Translations under genes and position numbers: made by a program
NCBI RefSeq assembly: GCF_013449685.1
Contig: NZ_JACDSF010000033.1
Location: forward strand, 36,419 to 100,418
From: Pectobacterium brasiliense
GTDB taxonomy: Bacteria; Pseudomonadota; Gammaproteobacteria; Enterobacterales; Enterobacteriaceae
Direction: 5' to 3'
Length of the DNA: 64,000 nt
Shown here: in pieces, positions 29,410-41,100 of the stretch
Layout: each line of letters starts with the position of its first letter
Position numbering within the stretch: the stretch's first letter is position 1
The notes under the pieces: generated by a model
Database searches by the model: none
What the model was told of the DNA's origin: nothing
Seen by the model: only the letters and a program-made list of their open reading frames with translations

Positions 29410-29820
29410 ATGACGAAACCTAACCTGACAATCAGTGAATTGGATGCAGAACGTCTGGATATGTTATTGGAGCAGCCCGCCTTTGCGGACAGCGATATCG
29501 CACAGGCGTTGAATGAGGAGCTGGATCGGGCGGACATTCTGCCTTCGGCATCGATTCCCTCACATGTCGTCACCATGAATAGTCGGGTGCGTTTCCGCGA
29601 TCTGAATACCAATGAAGAGCACATCCGCACGCTGGTTTATCCGGCAGCGGTGAAGGACAGTCAAGAACCGCTGTCGGTGATGGCTCCGCTGGGCGCGGCA
29701 CTATTGGGAATGCATGTGGGAAACTCGATCACCTGGCAGTTGCCAAACGGTGAAGAAACGCGAATTGAAGTACTAGAACTACTCTATCAGCCTGAAGCCG
29801 CAGGCGAGTACCACCGCTAA
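29410..29820 (+). CDS. rnk: Regulator of nucleoside diphosphate kinase Rnk
   Basis: A 136-residue GreA/GreB-related protein (C-terminal FKBP-like half: [29 protein letters not shown]) that binds RNA polymerase in E. coli and was first named for effects on Ndk levels. The N-terminal coiled coil is short, as in Rnk. GAGAGGAGT precedes the ATG. It is a single gene between the npr terminator and a hairpin shared with pmbA. Confidence 0.94.
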   Translation: MTKPNLTISELDAERLDMLLEQPAFADSDIAQALNEELDRADILPSASIPSHVVTMNSRVRFRDLNTNEEHIRTLVYPAAVKDSQEPLSVMAPLGAALLGMHVGNSITWQLPNGEETRIEVLELLYQPEAAGEYHR

Positions 29821-29874
29821 ACCAGCAAGGTGCGACTCTGCTATAAATGCGTGCTAATAAGGCATAGAGTAACA

Positions 29875-29896
29875 GCCGTCGGACACTGCCGACGGC
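29875..29896. terminator. Hairpin between convergent rnk and pmbA
   Basis: GCCGTCGG (29875-29882) and CCGACGGC (29889-29896) form a perfect stem over ACACTG. It lies 55 bases after rnk and 25 after pmbA. Confidence 0.65.
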
Positions 29897-29920
29897 GACG
29901 GTTATTCACAAAGAGCAGGC

Positions 29921-31261
29921 TTATTCCCCTGCGATCTTCATCTCTGGCAGCAACACGGAACCACACTGGATATTGCTTCGGGTTTCGATATCATTCCCCA
30001 CCGTCACAATATTGCGCAGCATGTCTTTCAGGTTACCCGCGATAGTAATCTCACTGACCGGATACTGAATTTCACCGTTTTCGACCCAGAAGCCGGATGC
30101 TCCACGGGAATAATCCCCCGTCACACCGCTCACACCCTGCCCCATCAGTTCGGTCACCAGCAGGCCTTTGCCCATCTGTTTCAACATACCGTTGAAATCC
30201 AGCCCCTGTCCGGCAATCCGCCAGTTATGAATGCCCCCCGCATGGCCGGTGCTCTGCATTCCCAGCTTACGCGCGGAGTAGCTTGTCATGAGCCAGGTCT
30301 GCAACACGCCCGCCTTCACAATGTCACGCGCCTGTGTCCGCACGCCTTCGCTGTCGAACGGCGTAGAGGCCAGCCCTCTCAGCAGATGCGGTTGTTCCTC
30401 AATCGTCAGCCACTCCGGCAGAATCTGCTGACCCAGCTTATCCAGCAGGAAAGTGGATTTACGATAAACGCTGCCGCCGCTGATAGCGCCAACCAAATGG
30501 CCAAACAGGCCCGTCGCCACTTCCGCAGAAAACATCACCGGTGCCTGCATGGTAGGCAGCTTACGCGGTGACAGGCGGGATAACGTGCGGCGCGCGCACT
30601 CTTCACCTACCCATTCCGGGCTGCGCAAGTCATCCAGCGCACGGCCGACGGTGTAGGCATAATCGCGCTCCATATCGCCATTCACTTCGGCAATCACACA
30701 GCTGGACATAGAATGACGGCTAGAGCAGTAACTTTTCAGCAGGCCGTGGCTATTGCCGAACACCTTAACGCCGTAGTGGCTGTTAAAACTGCCGCCTTCG
30801 GTGTTAGTAATGCGCTTATCAGCCTGTAATGCGGCCTGCTCTGCGCGAGCGGCTAATTCAATGCCGCGATCCGCATCCAGCTCGGTTGGATGGAACAGAT
30901 CCAGATCCGGCGCGTCGAACGCCAGAAGATCCCGATCCGCCGGGCCAGCAAACGGATCGACTGAGGTATAGCGAGCAATATCCAGCGCGGCCTGTACGGT
31001 ACGGGCTATCGCATCTGGGCTGAGATCGGTAGACGATGCGCTACCTTTACGCTGTTGGTGATAAACCGTAATGCCCAACGCGCCATCGCTGTTGAATTCA
31101 ACATTTTCAACATCACCATAACGGGTACTGACGCTAATGCCCGTCGTTTTTGACACCGCGACTTCTGCCGCATCAGAACCGGCACGCGCCAGTTCCAGCG
31201 CCTGAGCAACCGCGAGCTCCAGCGCTTTACGCTGCTCTGCAACCTGAGTAGTTATCGTCAT
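29921..31261 (-). CDS. pmbA: Metalloprotease subunit PmbA (TldE)
   Basis: A 446-residue partner of TldD. The TldD-TldE heterodimer is a metalloprotease that trims unfolded peptides, matures microcin B17 and degrades CcdA in E. coli; TldE itself lacks the zinc HExxxH motif, and none is seen here. Conserved blocks include [43 protein letters not shown] and the ending [25 protein letters not shown]. Its partner tldD lies 5.4 kb away on the same strand. It is divergent from darP. Confidence 0.97.
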   Translation of the reverse strand: MTITTQVAEQRKALELAVAQALELARAGSDAAEVAVSKTTGISVSTRYGDVENVEFNSDGALGITVYHQQRKGSASSTDLSPDAIARTVQAALDIARYTSVDPFAGPADRDLLAFDAPDLDLFHPTELDADRGIELAARAEQAALQADKRITNTEGGSFNSHYGVKVFGNSHGLLKSYCSSRHSMSSCVIAEVNGDMERDYAYTVGRALDDLRSPEWVGEECARRTLSRLSPRKLPTMQAPVMFSAEVATGLFGHLVGAISGGSVYRKSTFLLDKLGQQILPEWLTIEEQPHLLRGLASTPFDSEGVRTQARDIVKAGVLQTWLMTSYSARKLGMQSTGHAGGIHNWRIAGQGLDFNGMLKQMGKGLLVTELMGQGVSGVTGDYSRGASGFWVENGEIQYPVSEITIAGNLKDMLRNIVTVGNDIETRSNIQCGSVLLPEMKIAGE

Positions 31262-31556
31262 TGTTCTGCCATAATGAGTGGAAGAAAGCTCACCATCATC
31301 ATCCCCGCAACGAGCACAAAAGGGGCGTATACTCTCTATACTTCACGCAGCCAACACGTAGGTAACGTGAAGTATGAGGAGCATAAAATGGTGTAGCATA
31401 ATGCTTTCTAGTCTAACAGGATCTACGGACAATTTCGCACAAAGCCCAAACCTGTTAGTATCAGCCTCTTTTTTCTGGTGGGCACGCTGTTCACCATCCC
31501 GGAGCCGCTACGCGTAGCGTTACGAATTGCTCCTGGACACTTTTTAGGAGCCAACC
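31262..31556. other. pmbA-darP divergent intergenic region with two inverted repeats
   Basis: About 295 bases without a gene. ATACTTCACG (31338-31347) is mirrored by CGTGAAGTAT (31366-31375); its ends resemble those of the ~125-bp repeat at 20876. A perfect 14-bp palindrome CGCTACGCGTAGCG (31506-31519) lies within the larger arms GGAGC (31501-31505) and GCTCC (31529-31533), just before darP. Both promoters must lie here but no clear -10/-35 pair was identified. Confidence 0.55.
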
Positions 31557-32108
31557 ATGAAGCAAAAGTACGAAGACTGGCTGAATGACGTCCCAGATAA
31601 CCAAGAAGACGACGAAGATGATGAAATTATCTGGGTCAGCAAAAGTGAAATAAAGCGCGATGCCGAAGCGCTGAAAGATCTCGGCGCGGAACTGGTCGAT
31701 CTGGGCAAAAACGCGCTGGAGAAGATCCCGTTGGACGACGATCTACGTGCGGCGGTGGAACTGGCGCAGCGGATCAAGAAAGAAGGCCGCCGCCGCCAGC
31801 TACAGCTGATTGGTAAAATGCTGCGCGCCCGCGATCCAGAGCCGATCCAAACCGCGCTGGATAAGCTGAACAACCGTCATAATCAGCAGGTCGCGTTATT
31901 CCACAAACTGGAACAGCTGCGCGACCGTCTGATTGAAGAAGGTGACGATGTGGTTCCCGATATTCTGGCGCTGTATCCTCACGCAGACCGTCAGCAGTTA
32001 CGTTCTCTGGTGCGTAATGCGCAGAAAGAGAAAGCGACGAACAAGCCGCCAAAATCCGCCCGTCAGATCTTCCAGTATCTGCGCGAACTGGCTGAAACCA
32101 CAGACTAA
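31557..32108 (+). CDS. darP: Ribosome-associated protein DarP (YjgA)
   Basis: A 183-residue highly charged, helical protein that binds late 50S precursors and helps dissociated-subunit biogenesis. It starts [20 protein letters not shown] with an acidic N-terminus and has the conserved [28 protein letters not shown] precedes the ATG. It is the usual divergent neighbour of pmbA and converges on aaeB. Confidence 0.95.
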   Translation: MKQKYEDWLNDVPDNQEDDEDDEIIWVSKSEIKRDAEALKDLGAELVDLGKNALEKIPLDDDLRAAVELAQRIKKEGRRRQLQLIGKMLRARDPEPIQTALDKLNNRHNQQVALFHKLEQLRDRLIEEGDDVVPDILALYPHADRQQLRSLVRNAQKEKATNKPPKSARQIFQYLRELAETTD

Positions 32109-32164
32109 CGGCGATAGTGGGATGAGGCACAGGCCTCATCCCATGATTTAATACCCCATCAAAA

Positions 32165-34156
32165 TCAGCGACTCAGTGCATGCTGATAATCACGCAGGAT
32201 CCCAGTTAATCGTCCCACCGGCGCTGTCACGCTCGGGGGAAGCTGCTGTTCTGTCAGCATCTGCTGATAGCGTTCAAGCTCGTCCAACAGCTGTGTGAAA
32301 TAGCGGCTGCGCGTGCTATCGCGTCGGGCCGAAATCACCTGCTCCGCCGTTGCACGAATCTGGCGATGAAAGGCAGACAGCTCCGCGTTTTGCGGAATAT
32401 CCAGCGTTCTCAGACGCTGGTGCATGATGATCAGCCACAGTGCGAGGCGATACTTAGCAATATCATCAGGGAAGCGGTTCAACAGCAGGAACAGCTGCTG
32501 ATACAGCGCAGGCAGGTGGTTTTCTTTGCGACGCGCTGTGTTGGTCGTCAGCGCCGAGACCGCGCCATACACAAAGCGGTTCAACAGCGTTCTCCCCGTG
32601 TGTGCCTTGGTGTTATCCCGGATCAACAGGATCACCATCAACGCCAGAAAACAGCCGATGACCTGGCCGATCGCACTGTCCAGAAACCGACTGACGTTGA
32701 ACGTCATCGGGTTATCTAACACCAGAATATTGATCGTACTGGCCAATGCACCCAGTGAGCCGAGTCGACGTTTTTGCACTTCAAGGCCGAGGAAGAAGGC
32801 CATTGCTCCCAGACTCAGGCATAGCAGCAGCATACTTTGCTGCGTTGACGGCATGATAAACATGAACATCAGCGCCCCCAGCGGCAACGCGTAGATCGTC
32901 CCAAAAAGAAAATCCTTTGCCATCATCTGCGGGTTCGGTAACCGCATGGCAAGCGACGTCACCACCGCAATCATCACCATGCACACGCTGCCAGAAGTCC
33001 AGCCCGTGCTCAGCCAGAACAGGCAGCCCAGCGCCGTCGCCACGCCAGTGCGTAATCCATTAATCATGGCGTGATGCGTTTCAGCTGATGGCACTTTAAT
33101 TTCCACTTCGCTGTTCAGCACGTCGGCTTCAATCGTATTGATACGCCCGTTGGTCTGCACGCCCTTCGCCAGCAGCAGGTAGCGCGTCGCCGCTCCGACC
33201 CAAGTGATCAGCATCGGTGGCACGTCACGGCTGTCCGCCGCAATCAGGTAGCGCAATGCTTTCATACGGCAATGCACATCGCGAAACGACTCAACAGGCT
33301 GATCCAACACCAGTTTTAAGCTGCTTTTTACGGGAGTCGGGGCATCCTGCAAAATCAGGTAGGTTTCACACGCCTGTGTAATCATCGTGAGCGACTGCGT
33401 ATGCAACGACGTTAAGCGGCGATTACTGTTCTGCCAGCGCGAAGACTCCAACATCAGGCTGCTGCGCATGCCGTTTAGCGCAGTGGTTTTGCGCACCAGT
33501 GCGTGCCATGCTGCATCTATCGCGTCTTTCTCCGCCCCGCTCATGCAGAGTTGCAGTAACCGATACTGATCCACCAAGAGTTCACTGATACTGCGGTCAA
33601 CATCCTGCTTGATCGAGCGCGGCGAGAACAGTAAATCCGCCAGAATCGCACAAACAATGCCCAACACAATCTCGCTACAGCGTTCCACGGCAAACTGCGG
33701 CGTCAGCAGCGGTGTCCCCTGCGTCGACACAATAATAATCAGTGCGGTATAGCCTGCCAGCCCGAACACATAGGCGTTTTCGACTTTAACCAGTGAAGAA
33801 ACCCAGGTGCAGAGGCCAGCCCAAATACAGCACAGCATCAACATCACAACCGGTGCGCGAACGGTCACGATAATGATGACAAGCGCGCCGATACAGCCGA
33901 TAAAAGTGCCGACAACACGTAGCATACCACGATGGCGAATGGCGCCAGAAAATGGCTCACCGCCCGCAGCAAACGCCGGACCAGCGGCGACCAGCGCCGC
34001 CGTCAGCACCGACCAGCGCGGTGTTTCCAACTGGAGATGGAAGCCCAGAAACAGGGACAGCACGATCGCGAAGCTCAGCTTGAAAGCGAAGCGCAAGCGC
34101 GCAAACTGTGGCGTCGTAAAGAACATAGAGCCTGTTAGCGACGGAGTTTTCATCAT
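32165..34156 (-). CDS. aaeB: Aromatic carboxylic acid efflux protein AaeB
   Basis: A 663-residue inner-membrane pump of the FUSC/ArAE type with two blocks of membrane helices (about 20-170 and 365-520), each followed by a soluble region. With AaeA it expels p-hydroxybenzoate and related aromatic acids, a plausible benefit for a plant-associated bacterium exposed to phenolics. Two consecutive ATGs exist; GAGG fits the second slightly better. It follows aaeA by 8 bases in aaeXAB. Confidence 0.95.
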   Translation of the reverse strand: MMKTPSLTGSMFFTTPQFARLRFAFKLSFAIVLSLFLGFHLQLETPRWSVLTAALVAAGPAFAAGGEPFSGAIRHRGMLRVVGTFIGCIGALVIIIVTVRAPVVMLMLCCIWAGLCTWVSSLVKVENAYVFGLAGYTALIIIVSTQGTPLLTPQFAVERCSEIVLGIVCAILADLLFSPRSIKQDVDRSISELLVDQYRLLQLCMSGAEKDAIDAAWHALVRKTTALNGMRSSLMLESSRWQNSNRRLTSLHTQSLTMITQACETYLILQDAPTPVKSSLKLVLDQPVESFRDVHCRMKALRYLIAADSRDVPPMLITWVGAATRYLLLAKGVQTNGRINTIEADVLNSEVEIKVPSAETHHAMINGLRTGVATALGCLFWLSTGWTSGSVCMVMIAVVTSLAMRLPNPQMMAKDFLFGTIYALPLGALMFMFIMPSTQQSMLLLCLSLGAMAFFLGLEVQKRRLGSLGALASTINILVLDNPMTFNVSRFLDSAIGQVIGCFLALMVILLIRDNTKAHTGRTLLNRFVYGAVSALTTNTARRKENHLPALYQQLFLLLNRFPDDIAKYRLALWLIIMHQRLRTLDIPQNAELSAFHRQIRATAEQVISARRDSTRSRYFTQLLDELERYQQMLTEQQLPPSVTAPVGRLTGILRDYQHALSR

Positions 34157-34164
34157 CGCCTCAC

Positions 34165-35130
34165 TTAGCCGAACTCACGCAGACGATACAGGAGACGGAT
34201 GAGCGGCGAAGGCGCTTTATCATTGTTGACCTGCTCACCGGTGATCACCACGGTTGCCGTCGTACCAGCGGGGTAGAGGTCGCCCATTTGGCGATCGAGA
34301 CGGATTTTTACCGGCACACGCTGTGCTAAACGCACCCACTCCAGATTGGAATCCACGTTAGCCAAGCCTTTACTGTTCGCGCTGCTGCTGTTGTTATTCA
34401 CCCCAGCCGCCACGCTATCAACCGTGCCATAAAATATCTTTTCGCTACCCAGCGGCGTAATTTCCACACGGTAGCCACGACGCACGCCTTCAAGCTTGGT
34501 TTCTTCCATGTATGCCAGCAGATAGAACGAATCCTTCTTCACCAGCGCCACCGCCGTATTACCGCGTTCAATGAACTCACCGCTCTGCACATGCAGGTTG
34601 GTCACCCAGCCGTCGGCAGGGGCGCGTACCACGGTACGTTCCAGCTCCAGTTGCGCCAGTGACAATACCGCCTGCGCTTTAGCCAACTGGTGCGTGGCAG
34701 TTTCCAATGCATTACTGGACTGATCGATATTTTCCTGTGACATCGCACTGATGCCCAGCCGCGCCCGACGTCCTGATTCCCGACGTTTTTCCGTCACCAG
34801 CGCCTGATAGTAGGCAACATCGGCTTCCGCCTGCGCCACGGCCTGATGGTAGCGCGGCTGATCGATGACAAACAGCACGTCACCTTTGTTCACCAGCTGA
34901 TTGTCCGTCACGCGAACATTGCTCAATAAGCCGCTGACGTCCGGCGCAATCGCCACGACATCCGCCGTAAATTTGGCATCACGCGTCCAGGGTGATTCGG
35001 TATAGAACGCCCAGACACGAAAAATGGCCACGATCGCACACAGTACAATCACTAACGTGATAACCACGCGGCTCAGTTTCTTGATCAGCACGGCCTGCTG
35101 TCTAAACAAGGGTAAAAAGAACGCTTTCAC
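34165..35130 (-). CDS. aaeA: Aromatic acid efflux periplasmic adaptor AaeA
   Basis: A 321-residue HlyD/EmrA-type membrane-fusion protein with one N-terminal helix (about 15-38, [20 protein letters not shown]), a biotinyl-lipoyl half ([30 protein letters not shown]) and a helical hairpin. The chosen start is GTG ending at 35130 (MKAFFLPLF...) because GAGG stands 6 bases upstream and it begins 8 bases after aaeX. Upstream frame extension would overlap aaeX. The E. coli protein is 310 residues. Confidence 0.92.
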   Translation of the reverse strand: MKAFFLPLFRQQAVLIKKLSRVVITLVIVLCAIVAIFRVWAFYTESPWTRDAKFTADVVAIAPDVSGLLSNVRVTDNQLVNKGDVLFVIDQPRYHQAVAQAEADVAYYQALVTEKRRESGRRARLGISAMSQENIDQSSNALETATHQLAKAQAVLSLAQLELERTVVRAPADGWVTNLHVQSGEFIERGNTAVALVKKDSFYLLAYMEETKLEGVRRGYRVEITPLGSEKIFYGTVDSVAAGVNNNSSSANSKGLANVDSNLEWVRLAQRVPVKIRLDRQMGDLYPAGTTATVVITGEQVNNDKAPSPLIRLLYRLREFG

Positions 35131-35137
35131 AGATACC

Positions 35138-35341
35138 TCACAGACCGTAACGGAACAGTAAATAAAACAGACAGCAGAACAGCGCGCTGTTAAACAGCGC
35201 AGGATGCCAGACGAAGTCATAGATCCCCGTCGGTTGCAGCAGGCGGTTCACGACAAAAAACAGGGTCAGCGATACCAGCAAGACAAAAAATACGGGGGGA
35301 AATGACAGCCCGAACAACACCATAACCGGGAGTGAACTCAT
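35138..35341 (-). CDS. aaeX: Small membrane protein AaeX (DUF1656)
   Basis: A 67-residue protein with two hydrophobic helices (about 4-30 and 45-65). It is the first gene of aaeXAB, as in E. coli, where its function is unknown. AAAGGAAAAGAGG precedes the ATG. Confidence 0.92.
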   Translation of the reverse strand: MSSLPVMVLFGLSFPPVFFVLLVSLTLFFVVNRLLQPTGIYDFVWHPALFNSALFCCLFYLLFRYGL

Positions 35342-35643
35342 CCTCTTTTCCTTTTTTCTATTAGGTAGCGGTAGCGCGCAGGTTCGCTACCGGATGGTAA
35401 ATTATGTTGTCTGATACTGGCGTTCAGCATAGACAAAAGCGCTTAATCCCGCAGGCGACCAGCCAACGGATGGGATAGCGTTAAACTGATGAATAGCGAT
35501 GTCAGCACGGGCTGACTAACGATGGGAAATCAGCGTATTACTCTAATTAGGTAAATAAACATAATCATTGAATGGCTCTGTTCTGCCCAGAACCACCGGA
35601 TAGGCTATATTATGGATGCTTATTATCACCTTATCTACATAGC

Positions 35644-35657
35644 GTGATCTAAATCAC
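35644..35657 (+). promoter_or_regulatory. CRP-like site before aaeR
   Basis: GTGATCTAAATCAC is a perfect GTGA-N6-TCAC palindrome ending 19 bases before the aaeR start in the 335-base aaeX-aaeR divergent region. It is too close to the start codon for activation of an upstream promoter, so repression of aaeR is the likelier reading. No clear LysR box was identified in the rest of the region, which contains an AT-rich TATATTATGG near 35606. Confidence 0.5.
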
Positions 35658-35676
35658 TTTTAAGCCAGAGTGAATA

Positions 35677-36618
35677 ATGGAAAGACTAAAGAGTATGTCG
35701 GTGTTTGCCCGCGTGGTGGAATTTGGTTCCTTTACCGCAGCCGCCCGTCAGTTGCAAATGAGCGTATCCGCCGTCAGCCAGACCGTTACCAAGCTTGAAG
35801 ATGAGCTACAGATTAAGCTGCTTAATCGCAGTACGCGCAGCATTGGTTTGACGGAAGCGGGGAAAATCTATTACCACGGCTGTCGCCGCATGCTGCATGA
35901 GGCGCATGAAGTCCATGAGCAGCTTTATGCCTTCAACAACACGCCGATCGGCACGCTGCGCATCGGCAGTTCTTCTACGATGGCGCAGAATGTGCTGTCC
36001 ACCATGACTGCCGCTATGCTGAAGGAATATCCTGGTTTGTCCGTCAATCTGGTCACCGGAATTCCCGCTCCCGATCTGATTGCCGACGGGCTGGATATCG
36101 TTATCCGCGTCGGCGCGCTACAGGATTCCAGCCTGTTCTCGAAACGCTTAGGCTCGATGCCAATGGTGGTCTGTGCCGCAAAAAGCTATCTGGCACAGCA
36201 CGGCACGCCGGATAAACCGGCAGATATGGTGAACTTTTCCTGGCTGGAATACAGCGTACGGCCCGACAGCGAATTCGAGCTGATCGCCCCGGAAGGCATT
36301 TCGACCCGCGTCACGCCACAAGGGCGCTTTGTCACTAACGACCCACAAACGCTGGTGCGTTGGCTTAAGACCGGTGCGGGTATCGCGTACGTGCCGCTCA
36401 TGTGGGTCGTGGATGAAATTAACCGTGGTGAAATCGAGATTCTGTTTAACCGCTACCACTCCGACCCGCGCCCGGTCTACGCGCTCTACACCCGCAAAGA
36501 CAACCTGCCGCTGAAAGTACAAGTCTGCATTAACTACATGACGGAATACTTCAAAAACGTCGCTCTGACCTATCAGGGCTATCGGCAGGAGCATAGCGAG
36601 GAAAAAAAACCGCGCTAA
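35677..36618 (+). CDS. aaeR: LysR-type regulator AaeR
   Basis: A 313-residue LysR regulator with the N-terminal helix-turn-helix (about 18-37, FTAAARQLQMSVSAVSQTVTKLE) and a C-terminal substrate-binding domain. AaeR activates aaeXAB in E. coli in response to aromatic acids. It is divergent from aaeX at the usual spacing. Its stop codon sits in the terminator hairpin shared with tldD. Confidence 0.93.
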   Translation: MERLKSMSVFARVVEFGSFTAAARQLQMSVSAVSQTVTKLEDELQIKLLNRSTRSIGLTEAGKIYYHGCRRMLHEAHEVHEQLYAFNNTPIGTLRIGSSSTMAQNVLSTMTAAMLKEYPGLSVNLVTGIPAPDLIADGLDIVIRVGALQDSSLFSKRLGSMPMVVCAAKSYLAQHGTPDKPADMVNFSWLEYSVRPDSEFELIAPEGISTRVTPQGRFVTNDPQTLVRWLKTGAGIAYVPLMWVVDEINRGEIEILFNRYHSDPRPVYALYTRKDNLPLKVQVCINYMTEYFKNVALTYQGYRQEHSEEKKPR

Positions 36619-36629
36619 TAACGCGCGGT
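36602..36629. terminator. Terminator between aaeR and tldD
   Basis: ACCGCGC (36609-36615) and GCGCGGT (36623-36629) pair over 7 bases. On the minus strand a run of eight T follows (strong, for tldD). The hairpin overlaps the aaeR stop. Confidence 0.8.
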
Positions 36630-36657
36630 CTTAAAGGAACTCAGGATTCAGAGCAAA

Positions 36658-38103
36658 TTACGCGGTGCCGCCGACGGTCAGGCTGTCCAGCTTCAATGTA
36701 GGTTGACCCACGCCGACAGGCAGACTTTGCCCTTCTTTGCCGCACACGCCGACGCCTTTATCCAGCGCCAGATCGTTGCCGACCATCGAGATCTGCTGCA
36801 TCGCTTCAATGCCGGAACCAATCAGCGTGGCACCTTTGACTGGCGTGGTGATACGACCTTTTTCGATCAGGTAGGCTTCGGATGTCGAGAAGACGAACTT
36901 GCCAGAGGTAATATCCACCTGACCACCGCCAAAGTTTGGCGCATACAGGCCGTATTCGACGCTGGAGATAATCTCTTCCGGCGTGGATTTCCCAGCCAGC
37001 ATATAGGTGTTCGTCATACGCGGCATCGGCAGATGCGCATAAGATTCGCGACGCCCATTGCCCGTCGGCGCAACACCCATCAGACGCGCATTCAGCTTGT
37101 CCTGCATGTAGCCTTTCAGAATACCGTTTTCAATCAGGACATTGTATTGCCCTGGAACACCTTCATCGTCCATCGAAACTGAACCGCGACGCCCGGTCAG
37201 CGTGCCGTCATCCACCACCGTGCACAGCTCTGACGCAACGAGTTTCCCCATCTGCCCGCTGAATACTGATGTACCGCGACGGTTAAAATCACCTTCCAAA
37301 CCATGACCCACTGCTTCATGCAGCAGTACACCCGGCCAGCCGGCACCCAACACCACGGGCATTGGCCCGGCAGGAGCGGCCACCGCTGACAGGTTAACCA
37401 GCGCCATCCGCACGGCTTCTTTTGCCCAGGCATCAACGCGTGCTTCGCCGTCAGCCACTTCCCAGAAATAGTCATAGCCGCCACGCATGCCGCCGCCGCT
37501 GGAACCGCGTTCGCGTTTGCCCTCAGATTCAACCAGCACGCTGATCGACAGACGAACCAGAGGGCGCACATCCGCCGCCAGCGTGCCGTCCGTCGCTGCC
37601 ACCAGCACCAACTCATACACGCCGGTCAGGCTGGCTGACACTTCCTGTACCCGCGCATCTGCGGCACGTGCGGCCGTGTCGGCACGCTGCAACAGCGCAA
37701 TTTTGTCCTCACGCGTCAGGCTATCCAACGGATTCAACGTTGGATAAAGCGCATGATGCGATACCGCTCCCAACGTGTGTGCAGTCCCTGTACCTTGTTC
37801 CCGCACAATGCTGCGTGCAGCCTGCGCGCTCTGATGCAATGCGTTCAGCGTGATCTGATCGGCATAAGCAAACCCGGTCTTTTCACCGTCAATCGCACGG
37901 ATACCCACGCCCTGATCGATATTGTAAGAACCGTCTTTAATGATGCGATCTTCCAGTACCCAGGACTCATGGTAGCTAGACTGGAAATAGAGATCGGCAT
38001 AGTCCAGTCGACGCTCATTAAGCGACCCCAGCACAGCAGCAAGATCGTCAAGATTCAATTTATTGGCGGTGAGTAACTGCTCACTGATAAACGAAAGGCT
38101 CAT
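36658..38103 (-). CDS. tldD: Metalloprotease TldD
   Basis: A 481-residue catalytic subunit of the TldD-TldE protease. The zinc motif HEAVGH is visible in [19 protein letters not shown], and a conserved Cys-containing block lies near the C-terminus ([19 protein letters not shown]). Full length. It is the last gene of the long minus-strand run maf-rng-yhdP-tldD, as in E. coli, and ends in a strong terminator. Confidence 0.97.
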   Translation of the reverse strand: MSLSFISEQLLTANKLNLDDLAAVLGSLNERRLDYADLYFQSSYHESWVLEDRIIKDGSYNIDQGVGIRAIDGEKTGFAYADQITLNALHQSAQAARSIVREQGTGTAHTLGAVSHHALYPTLNPLDSLTREDKIALLQRADTAARAADARVQEVSASLTGVYELVLVAATDGTLAADVRPLVRLSISVLVESEGKRERGSSGGGMRGGYDYFWEVADGEARVDAWAKEAVRMALVNLSAVAAPAGPMPVVLGAGWPGVLLHEAVGHGLEGDFNRRGTSVFSGQMGKLVASELCTVVDDGTLTGRRGSVSMDDEGVPGQYNVLIENGILKGYMQDKLNARLMGVAPTGNGRRESYAHLPMPRMTNTYMLAGKSTPEEIISSVEYGLYAPNFGGGQVDITSGKFVFSTSEAYLIEKGRITTPVKGATLIGSGIEAMQQISMVGNDLALDKGVGVCGKEGQSLPVGVGQPTLKLDSLTVGGTA

Positions 38104-38159
38104 AGTTTTTCACTCTTTATCAGATAATCGGCTGAGTACGCTGCGCTGCCCCAACGGCA

Positions 38160-41100
38160 TTATTCGCCTTTCTTCTTGTTCGGCTCACGCAGCACTTCCT
38201 GAATCTTTGGCTGATCGAGGCTACCGGAAATCTGGTAGCGAATCAGCGAAATCTTGTTCCATAGCGGTGCCAGCACTTTACTGGCCGCAAACACCGCGGC
38301 CCCGACAACCGGGTTAACGGCAAATGCGGTCGCCACCCCCACCGTCGCGGAAATTTCCGGGGCGATAACCGCTTCCATATTGACCTGTCGCTTAGCGAGA
38401 TCGAGATCGCCTTTTATCGCGATATCGGCCTCCAGTCCGTCGACCAACATATCATCAGTATGCAACACGCCGTCTTTAATCCATGCCGTGTTGCGAATCG
38501 AGTCGAAGTAAAATCCGCGACCAAACGTATCGCTAAAATCGAACCGCAGCTTACGCATCAGCGCATCAAAGCTCAATAAACGTAGCAATTGACCCGCCTG
38601 ACCCGCGCCCACTTCGGCAATTTCACCTTTACCAATGCGCGTGTGCAATATTCCGCTCAGGCTGGCAATATCCGGCGCCCAAGGCGTACCGCGCCAGTAC
38701 AGATCGTAGTCCACATCGAAAGAACCGGCTTTCAGCGGTGAATCAACGCCAAACCAGTTAGCGTTCTGCTCCAAGCTATCCCCCGTCAGACGGCCTTTTA
38801 GCGCCGTCCGCACGCCTTCCGCGTTTTCCTGCCAGGAACCGTTTACCGTCAGACGCGCTTTGCCCGTATCAATCATACCGTCTGCCAGCGTTAATTTTTC
38901 CTTTTCTGTCAGCAGCGTTCCCTGAATACGTCCCATATTCTGCCCGATAATCCAGCACTGGCGACAGTTAACCGCCAGCGACGGCCAGTCTTCAAAGCTG
39001 ATACTCGGGTCGTTTAGCGGCGATTTTTTCTCTGCTAATGCCACTGGGTTGGTCGCTTCATTCCCTTTCCACTGAGGATTGTAGTAGAGATAAGTGATGT
39101 CGCTGCGCCACATACCACGATTGGGTATCTCAACCGTTCCGTCAATTTCGCGTCCTTTTGCCTGCACTTCACTACCAGCAAGCGTATTTTTGCGTGTGAT
39201 TTCCAGATCGTGCCACTGCTGCCCCAACAGCTGTAGCTCAGGCGTCCGCAGCGTCACCGCTTCAGGAAAACGGAAAGCGCTATGCGCTTTTTTCCCTTCC
39301 GCCGATGTCGAGGCACGCAGCGAAGGCAGGAGTCCCAGCCAGCTTTCAGCATCCAGTGGCGGAAGATCGAGCACCAGCGAGGAATCTTCTGGCAATGCAG
39401 GCGCCACCGCAGCCCCGTTCTGCCAGCTTGCCCGCGCCAGCGTCACAGTGTTGCCTTTCAGCAGCCATTGGCTATTGAAGTGGTTATCCTTGCCCAGCCG
39501 TCCCTGCATCGCGAAACCATTCAGGTCACCGCTGGCTTTTACCTCCAGCGGCAGGCTCTCGCCAGCGAGTTTACTTAGCGGGTTAGGTAAGTGACTACTT
39601 ACTTTATTGAGATCAGCTTGTACATCAACATCATAGGTTGTTTTACCGGAATGCGGCAGGTTGACGGCCACCGTACTCTTCCAGCCAGCCGTGCCGGACA
39701 GGGCTTTGCTGGCCGATGCCGGTAAACCGGGCAAGAGCGCAGGCTGCCAGTCGCCCTGCAAGCCAACATTCACCAGAAAAGCCTTGGCTTGCTCTTCCGT
39801 CGTGAAATTGACCGCCATCGGCTGATTCATCCAGTTCGCCTGGAGCGTGTCACTGCGTAAGTTGCCGTTTTCATAGCGAAACTTACCGGTGAGATTCTTA
39901 ATCGTGGTCTCCAGCGGCTTGATGTAGAGGCTGTTATTGTTCAGCGCGATATCACCGCTGGCGCGAACATCATCACCAGCAAGCGGAATATCCAGATGCA
40001 GTGTGCCTTTCACCGGCCCGCCAATTTTCAGCTCATCCAGCGCCGCACCCAGCGAGGATTTCAGCGGCGTCTGATTAAAATAGTTCCCCACTTCCGGCCC
40101 AGGACCGTCCAGCTCACCATCGACGAGCAGCATCTCTTTTTCATAATCGGGAATGACCGCGCTAATGTTTTTGCCTTCCACCTTGCCCAGCCAGGTTTGC
40201 GGTGCAAACATCCACAGGCCGTTGTTGGCAAAGTCCAGATTGATATCCAGCGGCGTCAGCGCAGGCCAGCCCGGCTGAAATTCGAAGGTGGCATCTTTAA
40301 CCGGCACCCAGACTTCAAACTGGCCTTCGTTATGCGTATACGGGAAGTGCTGCGGATTACCAGCAAAGATGAGCGTGGCATTATCGACACGGCCGCCTTT
40401 CAGCGCACCGCTCAGATAGTCCACCAGCTCGGTGCCCATAAACCGTTCAGGATAATAGCGCCAGGCATCCGCCGCATCGGTCAGCCGAATACCCGCCAGA
40501 ATATCCAGCTTCGGCTCCTGCTTAGCGGGCTGTTCATAGCGGAAATCGCCGTTAGCCCATAGCGATTTCGCCTGCACGTCCAGTCCATGACTCCATAGCG
40601 CCAGACCCTGTGCATCATTACGCCAGTCAATCGTGCCGCTGGCCTGCTTGATTTCCAGCGGCGCACGAAACATATCCACATAGGGTAACGTGCTCTGTTT
40701 TAATTCAACGCTGACCTGACCACGCTCGGCGCTACCGCGCGCAGAACCAGAGAAATGATCGACCCCCGGCAGCAATTTCCACTGTTTCCAGCTCACATCC
40801 TGCCAGTTAGCCTGAAAACGGGTTCGCTCCGGCTGTTGCAGAGGGATATCGACAGCAACGGTATTCAGTGTGCCCGTCGGTTGCAGTTCATCCCAGCGCG
40901 CTTTCAATTCTGGCGTCGTTCCAGACAACAACGGGAGCAGCGTACTTACCCGCTCCAGCGCCAGATTGCTGGCTCGAACGCGCAGCGCTTCCTGCCGATC
41001 GGGCCCTAACATGTGTTCATTCTTTGGCAGCCAGAGAGCAGAGAGCCGACCTTTCGGCCAGGCGACGCCATCCGTTGCCAGATTCAACGCAGGCACATCG

